Positions 32,127-41,156 of a stretch of 64,000 bases of DNA are shown here, piece by piece (the stretch's first letter is position 1; each line of letters begins with the position of its first letter). The stretch covers positions 248,001 through 312,000 of the forward strand of contig JAKOVQ010000016.1 in assembly GCA_029781975.1 (NCBI GenBank), read 5' to 3'. The notes beneath the pieces are model-generated. The model was given only the letters and a program-made list of their open reading frames with translations, had not been told where the DNA came from and searched no databases. This stretch comes from Acidobacteriota bacterium (GTDB lineage Bacteria; Acidobacteriota; Thermoanaerobaculia; UBA5066). The position numbers were made by a program, and so were the translations under genes.

Positions 32127-34931
32127 ATGCCCGAAACCCTCGTCCTGGTCGACGCCTCGGGGTACCTGTACCGCGCGTTTCACGCCATCCGCTCCCTGTC
32201 GGGACCGGACGGGCGGCCGACGAACGCCACCTTCGGCTTCGCCACGATGCTCCGGAAGCTCCTGTCGGCCCGGAGGCCGGACGCGGTGGCCGTCGCGTTC
32301 GACCGGAAGGAGAAGACCTTCCGGCACGAGATGGACGCCGCGTACAAGGCGCAGAGGGCGCCGATGCCGGACGACCTGGTGCCCCAGATCGAGGACGCCA
32401 AGAGGCTCTGCCGCGCGATGGGGCTCGCCGTCGTCGAGGAGCCGGGGTTCGAGGCGGACGACCTGATCGGGACCCTCGCCGACCGCGCGGCGCGGGCGGG
32501 GCTGAGGGTCGAGGTCGCCTCCGCGGACAAGGACCTCTACCAGCTCGTCTCGGGGGGCGACGTCGTCGTCTGGCACCCGGTCCACGAGAGGGTCCTCGAC
32601 GCCGCCGGGGTGCGCGAGCTCTTCGGCGCCCCGCCCGAGAGGGTGGTCGACGTCCTCGCCCTGATGGGCGACGCGGCGGACAACATCCCGGGCGTCGCGG
32701 GGATCGGCGAGAAGGGGGCCAAGGAGCTGGTGAACGCCTTCGGCCCGCTGGAGGCGATCTACGAGCACCTCGACGAGGTGAAGGGGAAGCGGCGCGAGTC
32801 GCTCGAGAAGGGACGCGACGAGGCCTTCCGCTCGCGCGAGCTGGCGGTCGTCCGCCGCGACGCGCCGGCCCCGGGCGGGACGACCGCCGCGGAGCTCCTC
32901 GGGACCTACCGCCTCCCGCCCCGCGACCGGGCCCGGGTCGAGGAGATGGCGTCGTTCTTCGAGGAGCTCGGCTTCTCGCGCCTGCGGAAGGAGCTCCTCG
33001 AGGAGGCCGAGCGGAGCGGGGTCGGAGGCCCGGCCGGGCCGGGGGCCGGGACGCCGATCGCCGCGGGCGAGGGCGGGACGGGCGAAGGCGCGAGCCCCGT
33101 CGAGGGCGGAGCGGCGCCGCCGCGCTCCGGCGCTCCCGCGACCTGGCTCACCGGAGCCGCCGCGCTCGCGGAGGCGACGGCCGCCGCCGTGGCGGCCGGA
33201 CGCGCCGGGCTCCACGTGGCGTGCGGTCCCGGCAAGCCCTTCCCGCCGATCCCCCTCGCGGCCTGCCTGGCGCTCCCGTCCGGAGGGACCGTCGCTTTCG
33301 CCCTCGACGGCCCCGACGGGGGCGCGGGCCGCGAGGCCCTCGGCCGCCTCCTGGGGCCGGACGGGCCCGTCGTCGTGGCGCACGACGTCAAGGCCCTCTT
33401 CCTCGCGGCGGGCGCCCTCGGCCTCCCGCGCCCCGCGCGGTTCGAGGACGCGATGCTCGCCGCCTACGTCGACGCGCCGGGCCTCCACGCGCACGACCTT
33501 CCGGGCGACGCGCGGGCGATCCTGGGCCTGCCGCCGGAGGCGATCCCGTCGGAGAAGGAGATCGGCGCGGCCTCGGGCCTCGACTCGGTTTCGCTCCTCT
33601 CGAGCGACCCGGGCCTCTCGTACCTCGCGCCGCGCGCACGCCTTCCCCTCGACCTCCTCGCGGCCCTCGCTCCCCGCTTCGCGGGGGCCGGGGGCGAGGC
33701 GCGGGCGCGGGTCCTCGCGGAGATCGAGCTGCCGCTCGTGCCGGTCCTCTCGCGGATGGAGGAGGCGGGGATCCGGGTCGACGGGGAGGCGCTCGCCGCG
33801 CTCTCGGTGGAGCTCGCCGCGCGGCTCGCCGCGCTGGAGCGCCAGGTCCACGAGGCGGCCGGGGAGCCGTTCAACGTCGGCTCGCCGCAGCAGCTCGGGC
33901 GGATCCTCTTCGAGAAGCTCGGCTATCCCGTCCTCAGGAAGACCGCCAAGACGAAGTCGTACGCGACCGGCTCCGACGTCCTCGAGGAGCTCTCGCTCCG
34001 GCGCGTCGGCCCGCTCCCCGGCCTCGTCCTCGAGTGGCGCGAGCTGTCGAAGCTGAAGGGGACCTACGTCGACGCCCTCCCGGCGCACGTCGCGGGCGAC
34101 GGCCGGATCCACACCCGCTTCGACCAGGCGGTCGCGGCCACCGGGCGCATCTCGTCGAACGACCCGAACCTTCAGAACATCCCGGTGCGAACCGAGGCGG
34201 GGCGGGCGATCCGCCGCGCGTTCGTCGCGCCGCCGGGGCGGCTCCTCGTCGCCGCGGACTACTCCCAGATCGAGCTGAGGATCCTCGCGCACCTCTCGGG
34301 GGACGAGGCGCTCATCGAGACGTTCCGGCGGGGCGAGGACATCCACCGGGCGACGGCCGCGCGGATCTTCGGGATCCACCCCGGCCTCGTCTCGCCCGAC
34401 CAGCGCCGCTCGGCCAAGACGATCAACTTCGGCGTCCTCTACGGCATGGGCCCGTTCGCCCTCGCCGGGCAGCTCGGCGTCCCGCAGGGGGAGGCGAAGG
34501 CCTTCATCGCCGCCTACTTCGAGCGCTTCCCCAGGATCCGCGGGTTCCTCGACGGGATCCTCGCGAGGGCCCGCGAGACCGGGGGGACCGAGACGATCTT
34601 CGGCCGCGTCCGCCCCATCCCCGGGATCGCGGACCGGAACCACGCCGTGAGGGCGAACGCCGAGCGGATGGCGATGAACGCGCCGTTCCAGGGCTCGGCG
34701 GCGGACCTCATCAAGAAGGCGATGATCACGCTCGACGCCGTCCTCTCGGCCCGCGCGCCGACGGCGCGGATGCTCCTGCAGGTCCACGACGAGCTCGTCC
34801 TCGAGTGCGACGCCGCGGACGCGGCGCGGGTCGGCGCCCTCGCGCGCGAGACGATGGAGGGGGTCGCGCAGCTCGCCGTGCCGCTCACGGTCGACGTCGG
34901 GAGCGGGCCGAGCTGGGCCGAGGCGAAATGA
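32127..34931 (+). CDS. polA: DNA polymerase I
   Basis: The 934-residue protein has an N-terminal 5'-3' exonuclease (DASGYLYRAFHA, FEADDLIGTLA, GDAADNIPGV), a middle 3'-5' exonuclease-like domain, and a complete family A polymerase (DYSQIELRILAHLSGD, RRSAKTINFGVLYGMG, LQVHDELVLE). The proofreading motifs are lost: the DxE of Exo I is not found and Exo II reads AHDVKALFLAAG, so the middle domain is probably inactive, as in Taq and many other bacteria. An Ala/Gly-rich insert of some 40 residues lies near 295-335. It fills gaps and removes RNA primers. The ATG at 32127 follows TAGACT closely. Confidence 0.95.
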   Translation: MPETLVLVDASGYLYRAFHAIRSLSGPDGRPTNATFGFATMLRKLLSARRPDAVAVAFDRKEKTFRHEMDAAYKAQRAPMPDDLVPQIEDAKRLCRAMGLAVVEEPGFEADDLIGTLADRAARAGLRVEVASADKDLYQLVSGGDVVVWHPVHERVLDAAGVRELFGAPPERVVDVLALMGDAADNIPGVAGIGEKGAKELVNAFGPLEAIYEHLDEVKGKRRESLEKGRDEAFRSRELAVVRRDAPAPGGTTAAELLGTYRLPPRDRARVEEMASFFEELGFSRLRKELLEEAERSGVGGPAGPGAGTPIAAGEGGTGEGASPVEGGAAPPRSGAPATWLTGAAALAEATAAAVAAGRAGLHVACGPGKPFPPIPLAACLALPSGGTVAFALDGPDGGAGREALGRLLGPDGPVVVAHDVKALFLAAGALGLPRPARFEDAMLAAYVDAPGLHAHDLPGDARAILGLPPEAIPSEKEIGAASGLDSVSLLSSDPGLSYLAPRARLPLDLLAALAPRFAGAGGEARARVLAEIELPLVPVLSRMEEAGIRVDGEALAALSVELAARLAALERQVHEAAGEPFNVGSPQQLGRILFEKLGYPVLRKTAKTKSYATGSDVLEELSLRRVGPLPGLVLEWRELSKLKGTYVDALPAHVAGDGRIHTRFDQAVAATGRISSNDPNLQNIPVRTEAGRAIRRAFVAPPGRLLVAADYSQIELRILAHLSGDEALIETFRRGEDIHRATAARIFGIHPGLVSPDQRRSAKTINFGVLYGMGPFALAGQLGVPQGEAKAFIAAYFERFPRIRGFLDGILARARETGGTETIFGRVRPIPGIADRNHAVRANAERMAMNAPFQGSAADLIKKAMITLDAVLSARAPTARMLLQVHDELVLECDAADAARVGALARETMEGVAQLAVPLTVDVGSGPSWAEAK

Positions 34932-34969
34932 CGGCCGGGAACAGGGGGCGGCTCGACGCCTCCAGCCGC

Positions 34970-34975
34970 TAGAAT
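34970..34975 (+). promoter_or_regulatory. -10 element of the TonB-like gene, leaderless start
   Basis: TAGAAT ends 7 nt before the ATG at 34983 and overlaps an earlier ATG at 34974, so it decides the start. Confidence 0.5.
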
Positions 34976-34982
34976 GGTCCGG

Positions 34983-36101
34983 ATGCGGCCGAGCTCTTAC
35001 GGCCTCCGTGGCCCCTGTGGTCTCCGCGGCCCCCGTGGCCTCGTGCCGTCGTCTGTCGCGCTCGCCTGCGCGGCTGCCTCCGTCGTCATCCGGCTCGGGG
35101 GCGGAGGGGGCGCCCTCGCGCAGATCCCCCAGGAGCCGAAGCCGGTCTCCGAGCCGATCCCGTTGACGACGCCGGCGCCGGCACCGCAGCCGGCCACGGG
35201 CACGGCCGTCCCCGCGGCGGGAGCTCCCGGGGCCGCCCCTCAGCAGGAGGCTCCTGCCGCTCCCGCGCCTCCTCCGGCCCCGACCCGGCCGCCCGGCCCG
35301 TTGGAGCCGATCGCCGATCCCACGCGCCCCGCGCCGCCGGACGTCCCCTTCGTCAACCCGCTCTTCGTCCCGGTCGACGTCCCCGCGAAGCTGACGGCCC
35401 GCCCGCCGCTGGCGGACTGGGAGTCGCGCGAGCCGCTCTTCGTCGCCGTGAAGGTCGACGAGACGGGACGCGTCCTCGAGGCGCAGGCCGTCGAGCCCCC
35501 CCTCCGGGCGTTCGGCCCGACCGTCTCGCTCCTGGCGGCCAAGTGGACCTTCAAGCCGGCCCGCAAGGACGGGCAGCCGGTGAGGACCTGGGCCACGTAC
35601 GGGATCGACCTGACGATCCAGCTCGAGGACGCCGCGTGGACGTCGTTCGACCTGACCCCCGTCGGGAAGACCGACCCGCTCCCCGAGATCGGCCCGGAGA
35701 CCGTCGGCGAGGCGTGGGTGACGCGGTACCCGAAGGAGATCACCCCTCCGGAGCCGGGCTACGTCTCGGTCGAGGACGTCGACTTCCTCCCGATGCCGGC
35801 CAAGTCGAGCTGGAAGGCCGAGTCGACCAAGCTCCGCTCGAAGATCCACGCCCTCGTGGAGGTCTCGACCCAGGGGCAGGTGAAGCGGATCGTCCCGATC
35901 GGCAAGGAGAACGAGAGCCTGATCCTGAAGTGGGTCCGCGGGGCCGCGCTCGGCTGGCGGTTCAGCCCCGGCTCCGTGGCGGGGAAGGCCGTCGACTCGT
36001 GGCTCGTCCTCGACGCGACGCTCGAGTACGCCCTCGACTCCGCCAAGGAGGTCGGGAAGCGCTCGATCAAGAAGAACCTCCGGGGGACGCCGGAGGGCTG
36101 A
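34983..36101 (+). CDS. TonB C-terminal-like exported protein
   Basis: The 372-residue protein has a hydrophobic N-terminal segment (VPSSVALACAAASVVIRLGG) that may be a signal peptide or anchor, a Pro/Ala-rich linker (about 40-115), and two regions that resemble the TonB/TolA C-terminal fold: FVAVKVDETGRVLEAQAVEP with AAKWTFKPARKDGQPV, and later HALVEVSTQGQVKRIVPIG with WRFSPGSVAGKAV. This suggests an energy-transducer relative or a periplasmic TonB-like binding protein; no ExbB/ExbD is nearby. I start at the second ATG because TAGAAT lies across the first. Confidence 0.65.
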   Translation: MRPSSYGLRGPCGLRGPRGLVPSSVALACAAASVVIRLGGGGGALAQIPQEPKPVSEPIPLTTPAPAPQPATGTAVPAAGAPGAAPQQEAPAAPAPPPAPTRPPGPLEPIADPTRPAPPDVPFVNPLFVPVDVPAKLTARPPLADWESREPLFVAVKVDETGRVLEAQAVEPPLRAFGPTVSLLAAKWTFKPARKDGQPVRTWATYGIDLTIQLEDAAWTSFDLTPVGKTDPLPEIGPETVGEAWVTRYPKEITPPEPGYVSVEDVDFLPMPAKSSWKAESTKLRSKIHALVEVSTQGQVKRIVPIGKENESLILKWVRGAALGWRFSPGSVAGKAVDSWLVLDATLEYALDSAKEVGKRSIKKNLRGTPEG

Positions 36102-36338
36102 AGAGGGTCCCTCCCGGGCCCCCCTGCCCGGGGCGGTCCGGGCGCGCTGCCGGCCCGCCGAGGCCTTCTCGGGACGGTTGACGCACTCCCCTTGCGCAGG
36201 ACCGGTTGACGCTGGACCTTTCGGGATGGAAGAATGTCCGTCGTTGTCCCATCGTGGGCGCCAAGGCGTGTTGATGGTTACTCGGGGGCATGACGTGGAC
36301 AGAATGCTCGAGATCGGATCGAAGGAAGGCACGGCCCG
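36102..36338 (+). promoter_or_regulatory. Promoter region of the EIIA-HTH/Ehr operon
   Basis: A short hairpin CCCGGGC...GCCCGGG (36113-36132) follows the TonB-like gene. GGTTGACGC then occurs twice (36176-36184 and 36204-36212). The second TTGACG (36206-36211) with an 18-bp spacer and AAGAAT (36230-36235) makes a fair sigma-70 promoter, leaving a leader of about 95 nt. The duplicated TTGACG could offer a second promoter or a regulator site. Confidence 0.45.
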
Positions 36339-37076
36339 ATGAAGGTCACGGTCAAGGACGCGGCGGAGCTCCTCGGGGTCTCGGAGAAGACGATCTACCG
36401 CTGGATCCGCTCCGGGACCCTCCCGGCCTACCAGGTCAGCGAACAGTACCGGTTCAACCGCGCCGAGCTCCTCGAGTGGGCGACCGCGAAGCGGATCAAC
36501 GTCTCGCCCCGCATCTTCGAGGAGCCCGAGGGGAGCGAGTCGCCGCTCCCCTCGGTCGCCGAAGCCCTCGCCCGCGGGGGGATCCACTACCGCGTCTCCG
36601 GCTCGCGCAAGGAGGACTCCCTCGCGGCGGTCGTCGAGATCCTCCCCCTGCCGCGGGAGGTCGACCGGGGCTTCCTCCTGAGCGTCCTCCTCGCCCGGGA
36701 GACGCTCGGCTCGACCGCGGTCGGCGACGGCATCGCGATCCCGCACGTGAGGAACCCGATCGTCCTCCACGTCGAGCAGCCCCTGATCGCCCTCTGCTTC
36801 CTCGAGGAGCCGGTGGACTTCGGCGCCCTCGACGGCGTGCCGGTGAGGATCCTCTTCACCCTGATCACCCCGACGGTCCGCGCGCACCTCCACCTCCTCT
36901 CGCGCCTGGCGTACCTCCTCCGGACGCCCCGCTTCCGCGACCTCCTCCTCGCGGAGGCGAGCCGCGAGGCGATCGGGACCGCGGCGCGCGACCTGGAGGC
37001 CGAGATCGACGCCCGGAGGGGCCGGGCCGTGGAGGCGCCGGCGGCGGCCGGGGCAGGGGCGGCGCAGGCCGGATGA
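36339..37076 (+). CDS. Excisionase-type HTH fused to PTS EIIA domain, putative operon regulator
   Basis: The 245-residue protein combines an N-terminal MerR/excisionase-like HTH (TVKDAAELLGVSEKTIYRWI, about 4-50) with a PTS EIIA type 2 (PtsN-like) domain (about 70-225). The phospho-acceptor histidine is kept (Ala-Ile-Pro-His136-Val-Arg-Asn). EIIA domains are phosphorylated by the PTS and often act as regulators. Here DNA binding could be tied to PTS phosphorylation or to a small-molecule signal. Its stop overlaps the next gene's start (ATGA), so it is cotranscribed with the membrane complex it probably controls. ATG with GAAGG upstream. The link to this complex is inferred from position. Confidence 0.82.
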   Translation: MKVTVKDAAELLGVSEKTIYRWIRSGTLPAYQVSEQYRFNRAELLEWATAKRINVSPRIFEEPEGSESPLPSVAEALARGGIHYRVSGSRKEDSLAAVVEILPLPREVDRGFLLSVLLARETLGSTAVGDGIAIPHVRNPIVLHVEQPLIALCFLEEPVDFGALDGVPVRILFTLITPTVRAHLHLLSRLAYLLRTPRFRDLLLAEASREAIGTAARDLEAEIDARRGRAVEAPAAAGAGAAQAG

Positions 37077-39094
37077 GCCCGGCGCCCCCCGTCGAGGCCG
37101 CGCTCCTCCTCGCCGCGATCGCCCTCTCCCTGGCGAGCGGGCTCCCGACCCTCGTCCGCCGCGACTCCGAGGGAGCCGCCCGGCTCGGGGCCCTCCTCGC
37201 CGTCGGGGCGGGGCTCGCGGCCCTCGCCGCCGCGATCCTCGGCCTCGCGGGCCGGACCGGGACCGTGGTCGACGCCGCCTGGCCCCTGCCGTTCGGCCGG
37301 CTCGTCCTGGCGGTCGACCCCCTCTCGGCGGCCTTCCTCGTCCCCGTCTCCGTCGTCTTCCCCCTCGCCTCGGTCTACGGCCTCGGGTACGAGCGGGGCG
37401 GGGCGAACGCGGCGGCGCGGCGGCGCACCATCCGGCTCTTCTCGGGCGCCCTCGCGGCTTCGATCGTCGTCGTGACGGTGGCGCGCGACGGCGTCGTCTT
37501 CCTCCTCGCCTGGGAGGCGATGGCGCTCTCGGCCTTCTTCCTCGTGACGGTGGAGCACGAGGAGGCGGGGATCCGGCGGGCGGGGTGGACCTACCTGGCG
37601 ACGACCCACGTCGGGACGCTCGCCCTGGTGGCGATGGTGCTCCTCCTCCGGCAGCGCGGCGGCGGCCTCGCGTGGCTCCCGCTCCCGGAAGGCCCCGCGG
37701 GGACCGACGCGGCGATCCTCCTCCTCGCGCTCGTCGGCTTCGGCGCGAAGGCCGGCCTCGCCCCGCTCCACTTCTGGCTCCCGGGCGCGCACGCGGGGGC
37801 CCCGAGCCACGTGTCGGCGCTCCTGTCGGCGGTGATGCTCAAGACGGGGCTCTACGGGATCCTCCGCGTCTCCGGGCTCCTGCCCCACGTCCCCGTGCCG
37901 CTCGCGGCGCTCGTCCTCCTCGCCGGGGCCGTGACGGCGCTCCTCGGCGTCGCCCTCGCGGCGGGGCAGGCGGACGTCAAGCGCGTCCTCGCCTACTCGA
38001 GCGTCGAGAACGTCGGGATCGTCGCGATGGGGATCGGCCTCGCCCTTTCGGGGCGCGCGGCGGGGAGGCCCGAGTGGGTCCTCCTCGGCGTGGCGGCCGC
38101 GGTCTTCCACACCTGGGTCCACGCCCTCTTCAAGGCCGCGCTCTTCCTGGGGGCGGGCTCGGTGGTCCACGCCACCGGGACGCGCGCCGTCGACAGGCTC
38201 GGCGGGCTCCTCCGGAGGATGCCGGCCACCGGGACGGCGTTCGTGGCGGGGGCGGCCGCGGCGGCCGTCCTCCCCCCGTTCGGCGGCTTCGCCGCCGAGT
38301 GGCTCCTCTACGCGGGGCTCCTCCGGGCCTTCCTCGACCCCGCCCACGGGCTCCTCCTCGCCCCCGTCGGCGTCGCGACGCTCGCGCTGGCGGGGGCGCT
38401 CGCCGTCACCGCGTTCGTCCGCCTCGCCGGGACGGTGCTCCTCGGCGAGCCCCGGAGCGCGGCGGCGGAGCGGGCGCACGAGTCCCCGCGGACGATGACG
38501 GCCCCCGCGATCCTCGCTGCCGCGGCCGCGGCGGCGGCCGGGCTCGCCCTCCCCTTCCTCGCCCCGGCGCTCGAGCGGGTGGCGTCGTCCTGGGGGGGCG
38601 GCAGCGAGGCGAGACTCGTCCCGACGCTCGCCGAGGCCGCGGCCCTCGGCCCGCTGACGGCCCTCCTCTCGTCCCTCGCGGCGTGCGTCCTCGTCGCCGC
38701 CCTCCTCGTCGCGCTCGCGTTCCGGCGGCGGGTGATCGCGGGGCGCCCGACGTGGGACTGCGGGTACGCCGCGCCCTCCGCGACGATGCAGTACACGGCG
38801 CGGTCCTTCTCGACCTGGGTCGCCGAGAGGCTCGCTCCTCCCCTCCTCGGGGTCCGGACCTCTCCCGGGCGCCCCTCGGGGCTCTTCCCGGCGCGCGTCG
38901 GCTTCGACTCGTCGACGCCGGAGCCGGTCGGGGAGAGGCTCCTCGAGCCGGCGCTCTCCCGCGCGGCGGACCGGCTCGGGCGGCTCCGCCGGTTCCAGCA
39001 CGGCCGGCTCAGCAGCTACCTCGTCGTCCCGGTGGCGACCCTCGTGGTCCTCCTCCTCTGGAACGCCCTCCGCGCCTTCTGGAGGCTGCCGTGA
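37073..39094 (+). CDS. hyfB: HyfB-like proton-translocating subunit, first copy
   Basis: The 673-residue membrane protein has some 14-16 helices and the NuoL/M/N antiporter core: LAWEAMALSAFFLV with a key glutamate, GFGAKAGLAPLHFWLPGAHAGAPSHVSALLSAVMLK with the pumping lysine, and YSSVENVGIVAMG. The C-terminus carries WDCGYAAPSATMQYT, typical of hydrogenase-4 subunit B rather than NuoL. It would move protons or sodium in a complex I-like machine. The ATG overlaps the regulator's stop (ATGA). A second, clearly related subunit follows with a GTGA overlap. Confidence 0.88.
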   Translation: MSPAPPVEAALLLAAIALSLASGLPTLVRRDSEGAARLGALLAVGAGLAALAAAILGLAGRTGTVVDAAWPLPFGRLVLAVDPLSAAFLVPVSVVFPLASVYGLGYERGGANAAARRRTIRLFSGALAASIVVVTVARDGVVFLLAWEAMALSAFFLVTVEHEEAGIRRAGWTYLATTHVGTLALVAMVLLLRQRGGGLAWLPLPEGPAGTDAAILLLALVGFGAKAGLAPLHFWLPGAHAGAPSHVSALLSAVMLKTGLYGILRVSGLLPHVPVPLAALVLLAGAVTALLGVALAAGQADVKRVLAYSSVENVGIVAMGIGLALSGRAAGRPEWVLLGVAAAVFHTWVHALFKAALFLGAGSVVHATGTRAVDRLGGLLRRMPATGTAFVAGAAAAAVLPPFGGFAAEWLLYAGLLRAFLDPAHGLLLAPVGVATLALAGALAVTAFVRLAGTVLLGEPRSAAAERAHESPRTMTAPAILAAAAAAAAGLALPFLAPALERVASSWGGGSEARLVPTLAEAAALGPLTALLSSLAACVLVAALLVALAFRRRVIAGRPTWDCGYAAPSATMQYTARSFSTWVAERLAPPLLGVRTSPGRPSGLFPARVGFDSSTPEPVGERLLEPALSRAADRLGRLRRFQHGRLSSYLVVPVATLVVLLLWNALRAFWRLP

Positions 39095-41145
39095 GCGCCG
39101 GGCTCGCCGCGCCGGCCCTCTCGCTCCCCCTCCTCCTGGCGCTCGTCTCGGCGGCGCTCTGGTCGGTGGCCGGGCTCCTCGGCGGGGGCCTCGAGCCGCG
39201 CCGGTCGGGGCCCAGGCTCTTCGCGGCCCTCGCGGTCGGCGCGGGGACGGTCGGTCTCGTCGGGGCGGGAGCGGCCTTCGTGGCCGGAGGAAGGGCGGTT
39301 CCGAGCGGGGCGGGCCTCGTCGGCCTCGACGCCCTCTCCGCCCTCTTCCTCGTCCCGATCTCGCTCACGGGGGGCGCCGTCGCGCTCTTCGGCCTCGGCT
39401 CGTGGCACGACGGCGAGCGGACGGGGCCGGGGCGGCGCCTCCGCCTCGCCCTCGGCCTGACGGTCGCGGCCCTCGTCCTCGTCGTCCTGGCGCGCCACGC
39501 CCTCGTCTTCCTCGTGGCGTGGGAGGTGATGGCCCTCGGCGCGTTCTTCCTCGTCGGGACGGAGGAGGACCGGCCCGGGACGCGCAGGGCCGCGTGGATC
39601 TACCTCGCGTCGGCCCACCTCGCGTTCCTCGCCCTCGCCGGCCTCTTCGCCCTCCTCCGCGCGACGGCCGGCTCCTTCCGCCTCGAGCCGCTCGCCGCCG
39701 GGATCGCCGCGACGCCGGCCGGGACGCTCCTCTTCTGGCTCGCGCTCGTCGGCTTCGGCCTGAAGGCGGGGCTCTTCCCGCTCCACGTCTGGCTGCCGCC
39801 GGCGCACGCGGCGGCACCGAGCCACGTCTCGGCGCTCCTCTCCGGCGTCGTCATCAAGATCGGGATCTACGGCCTCGTCCGCGTCCTGTCCCTCGTCCCC
39901 GACCCGCCGGCCTGGTGGGGAGGGACCGTCCTGGCGGTCGGCGCGGTGTCGGCGCTGACGGGGGTCCTCTCGGCGCTCGGACAGCACGACCTCAAGCGCC
40001 TCCTCGCCTACCACAGCGTCGAGAACGTCGGGATCATCGCCCTCGGCGTCGGCCTCGGGACGCTGGGGCGCACGCGGGGGGAGACGGCCTGGGTCCTCCT
40101 CGGGCTCTCCGGCGGGCTCCTCCACGTCGTCAACCACGGCCTCTTCAAGCCGCTCCTCTTCCTCTCGGCGGGGAACGTCGTCCACGCGACGGGGACGCGC
40201 GAGATCGACCGGCTCGGCGGCCTGGCGCGCCGGATGCCGGGGACGGCCCTCGCCTTCTCGGCCGGCGCCGTCGCCATCTGCGGCCTCCCCCCGCTGAACG
40301 GCTTCGTCAGCGAGTGGCTGGTCTACCTCGGCCTCGTCTCGACCGTCCTCGGCCGGCGCGTCCCCGACGCGGCCCTCGCCGCCCTCGCGGCCGCGGCCCT
40401 CGCCCTCGTCGGCGGCCTCGCGGTGGCCTGCTTCGTCAAGGCGTTCGGGGCGGTCTTCCTCGGGGAGGCGCGGACGGACGACGGGAGGGAGGCCCGCGAC
40501 GGCGGGGCGCTCCTCCTCGCGCCGATGGCGATCCTCGGCGCGGCCTGCCTCCTCGTCGGCCTCGGGCCCGCCCTCCTCGCCGGCCCCCTCGGCCGCGCCG
40601 TCTCGGTGGCGGCGGGGCCGTCCGCCGCCGCGCTCGGGCCGCTGGCCGCCGTGGCGCCGTTGAGGACGCTCGGGGCGGTCGCCTGGGCGATCGCCGGGAG
40701 CCTCGCCCTCGCGGCGTTCCTGGGGCTGCGCGCCCGCTCCGGTTTCCTCCGTGACCTGCGCCGCCCCGCCGGGGACGGCGACGCGGCGGCGTCGACGCCC
40801 GCCGTCACCTGGGACTGCGGCTACGCGGCGCCGACCCCGCGGATGCAATACACCTCGTCGTCGTTCGCCGCCACGCTCGTCCGGACGTTCCGCGGGGTCC
40901 TTTTCCCGCGCCACCACCGTCCCGACCTGACGGGCGGCGCCGTCCCGGAGCCCGGACGTCTCTTCCCCGCGCCGGCGACGTTCTCGAGCCACGTCCCCGA
41001 CGCGGTCCTCGACGTCGTCCTCGAGCCGGCCTTCGCGGGCGTCGCCCGCGTGGCGGCGCGTCTCCGGGCGATCCAGTCCGGCCGCGCGCAGACGTACCTC
41101 CTCTACGTGTTCGTCACCCTCGTCGTCCTCCTCCTGACCCTCTGA
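39091..41145 (+). CDS. hyfB: HyfB-like proton-translocating subunit, second copy
   Basis: The 684-residue protein is a paralogue of the preceding gene. It shares the same core (LVAWEVMALGAFFLVGTEE, GFGLKAGLFPLHVWLPPAHAAAPSHVSALLSG, YHSVENVGIIALGVG) and the C-terminal WDCGYAAPTPRMQYT and YLLYVFVTLVVLL. The two probably arose by tandem duplication and both keep the pumping residues. A complex with HyfB twice plus HyfF would have three antiporter-like modules, as complex I does. GTG start overlaps the previous stop. Confidence 0.88.
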   Translation: MSAGLAAPALSLPLLLALVSAALWSVAGLLGGGLEPRRSGPRLFAALAVGAGTVGLVGAGAAFVAGGRAVPSGAGLVGLDALSALFLVPISLTGGAVALFGLGSWHDGERTGPGRRLRLALGLTVAALVLVVLARHALVFLVAWEVMALGAFFLVGTEEDRPGTRRAAWIYLASAHLAFLALAGLFALLRATAGSFRLEPLAAGIAATPAGTLLFWLALVGFGLKAGLFPLHVWLPPAHAAAPSHVSALLSGVVIKIGIYGLVRVLSLVPDPPAWWGGTVLAVGAVSALTGVLSALGQHDLKRLLAYHSVENVGIIALGVGLGTLGRTRGETAWVLLGLSGGLLHVVNHGLFKPLLFLSAGNVVHATGTREIDRLGGLARRMPGTALAFSAGAVAICGLPPLNGFVSEWLVYLGLVSTVLGRRVPDAALAALAAAALALVGGLAVACFVKAFGAVFLGEARTDDGREARDGGALLLAPMAILGAACLLVGLGPALLAGPLGRAVSVAAGPSAAALGPLAAVAPLRTLGAVAWAIAGSLALAAFLGLRARSGFLRDLRRPAGDGDAAASTPAVTWDCGYAAPTPRMQYTSSSFAATLVRTFRGVLFPRHHRPDLTGGAVPEPGRLFPAPATFSSHVPDAVLDVVLEPAFAGVARVAARLRAIQSGRAQTYLLYVFVTLVVLLLTL

Positions 41146-41156
41146 AGGCAGCGAAG

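Noticed and set aside
34974-34985. ATG at 34974 as the start of the TonB-like protein
   Set aside because: It lies on the TAGAAT hexamer; the next ATG, 9 nt on, sits where a leaderless mRNA would begin.
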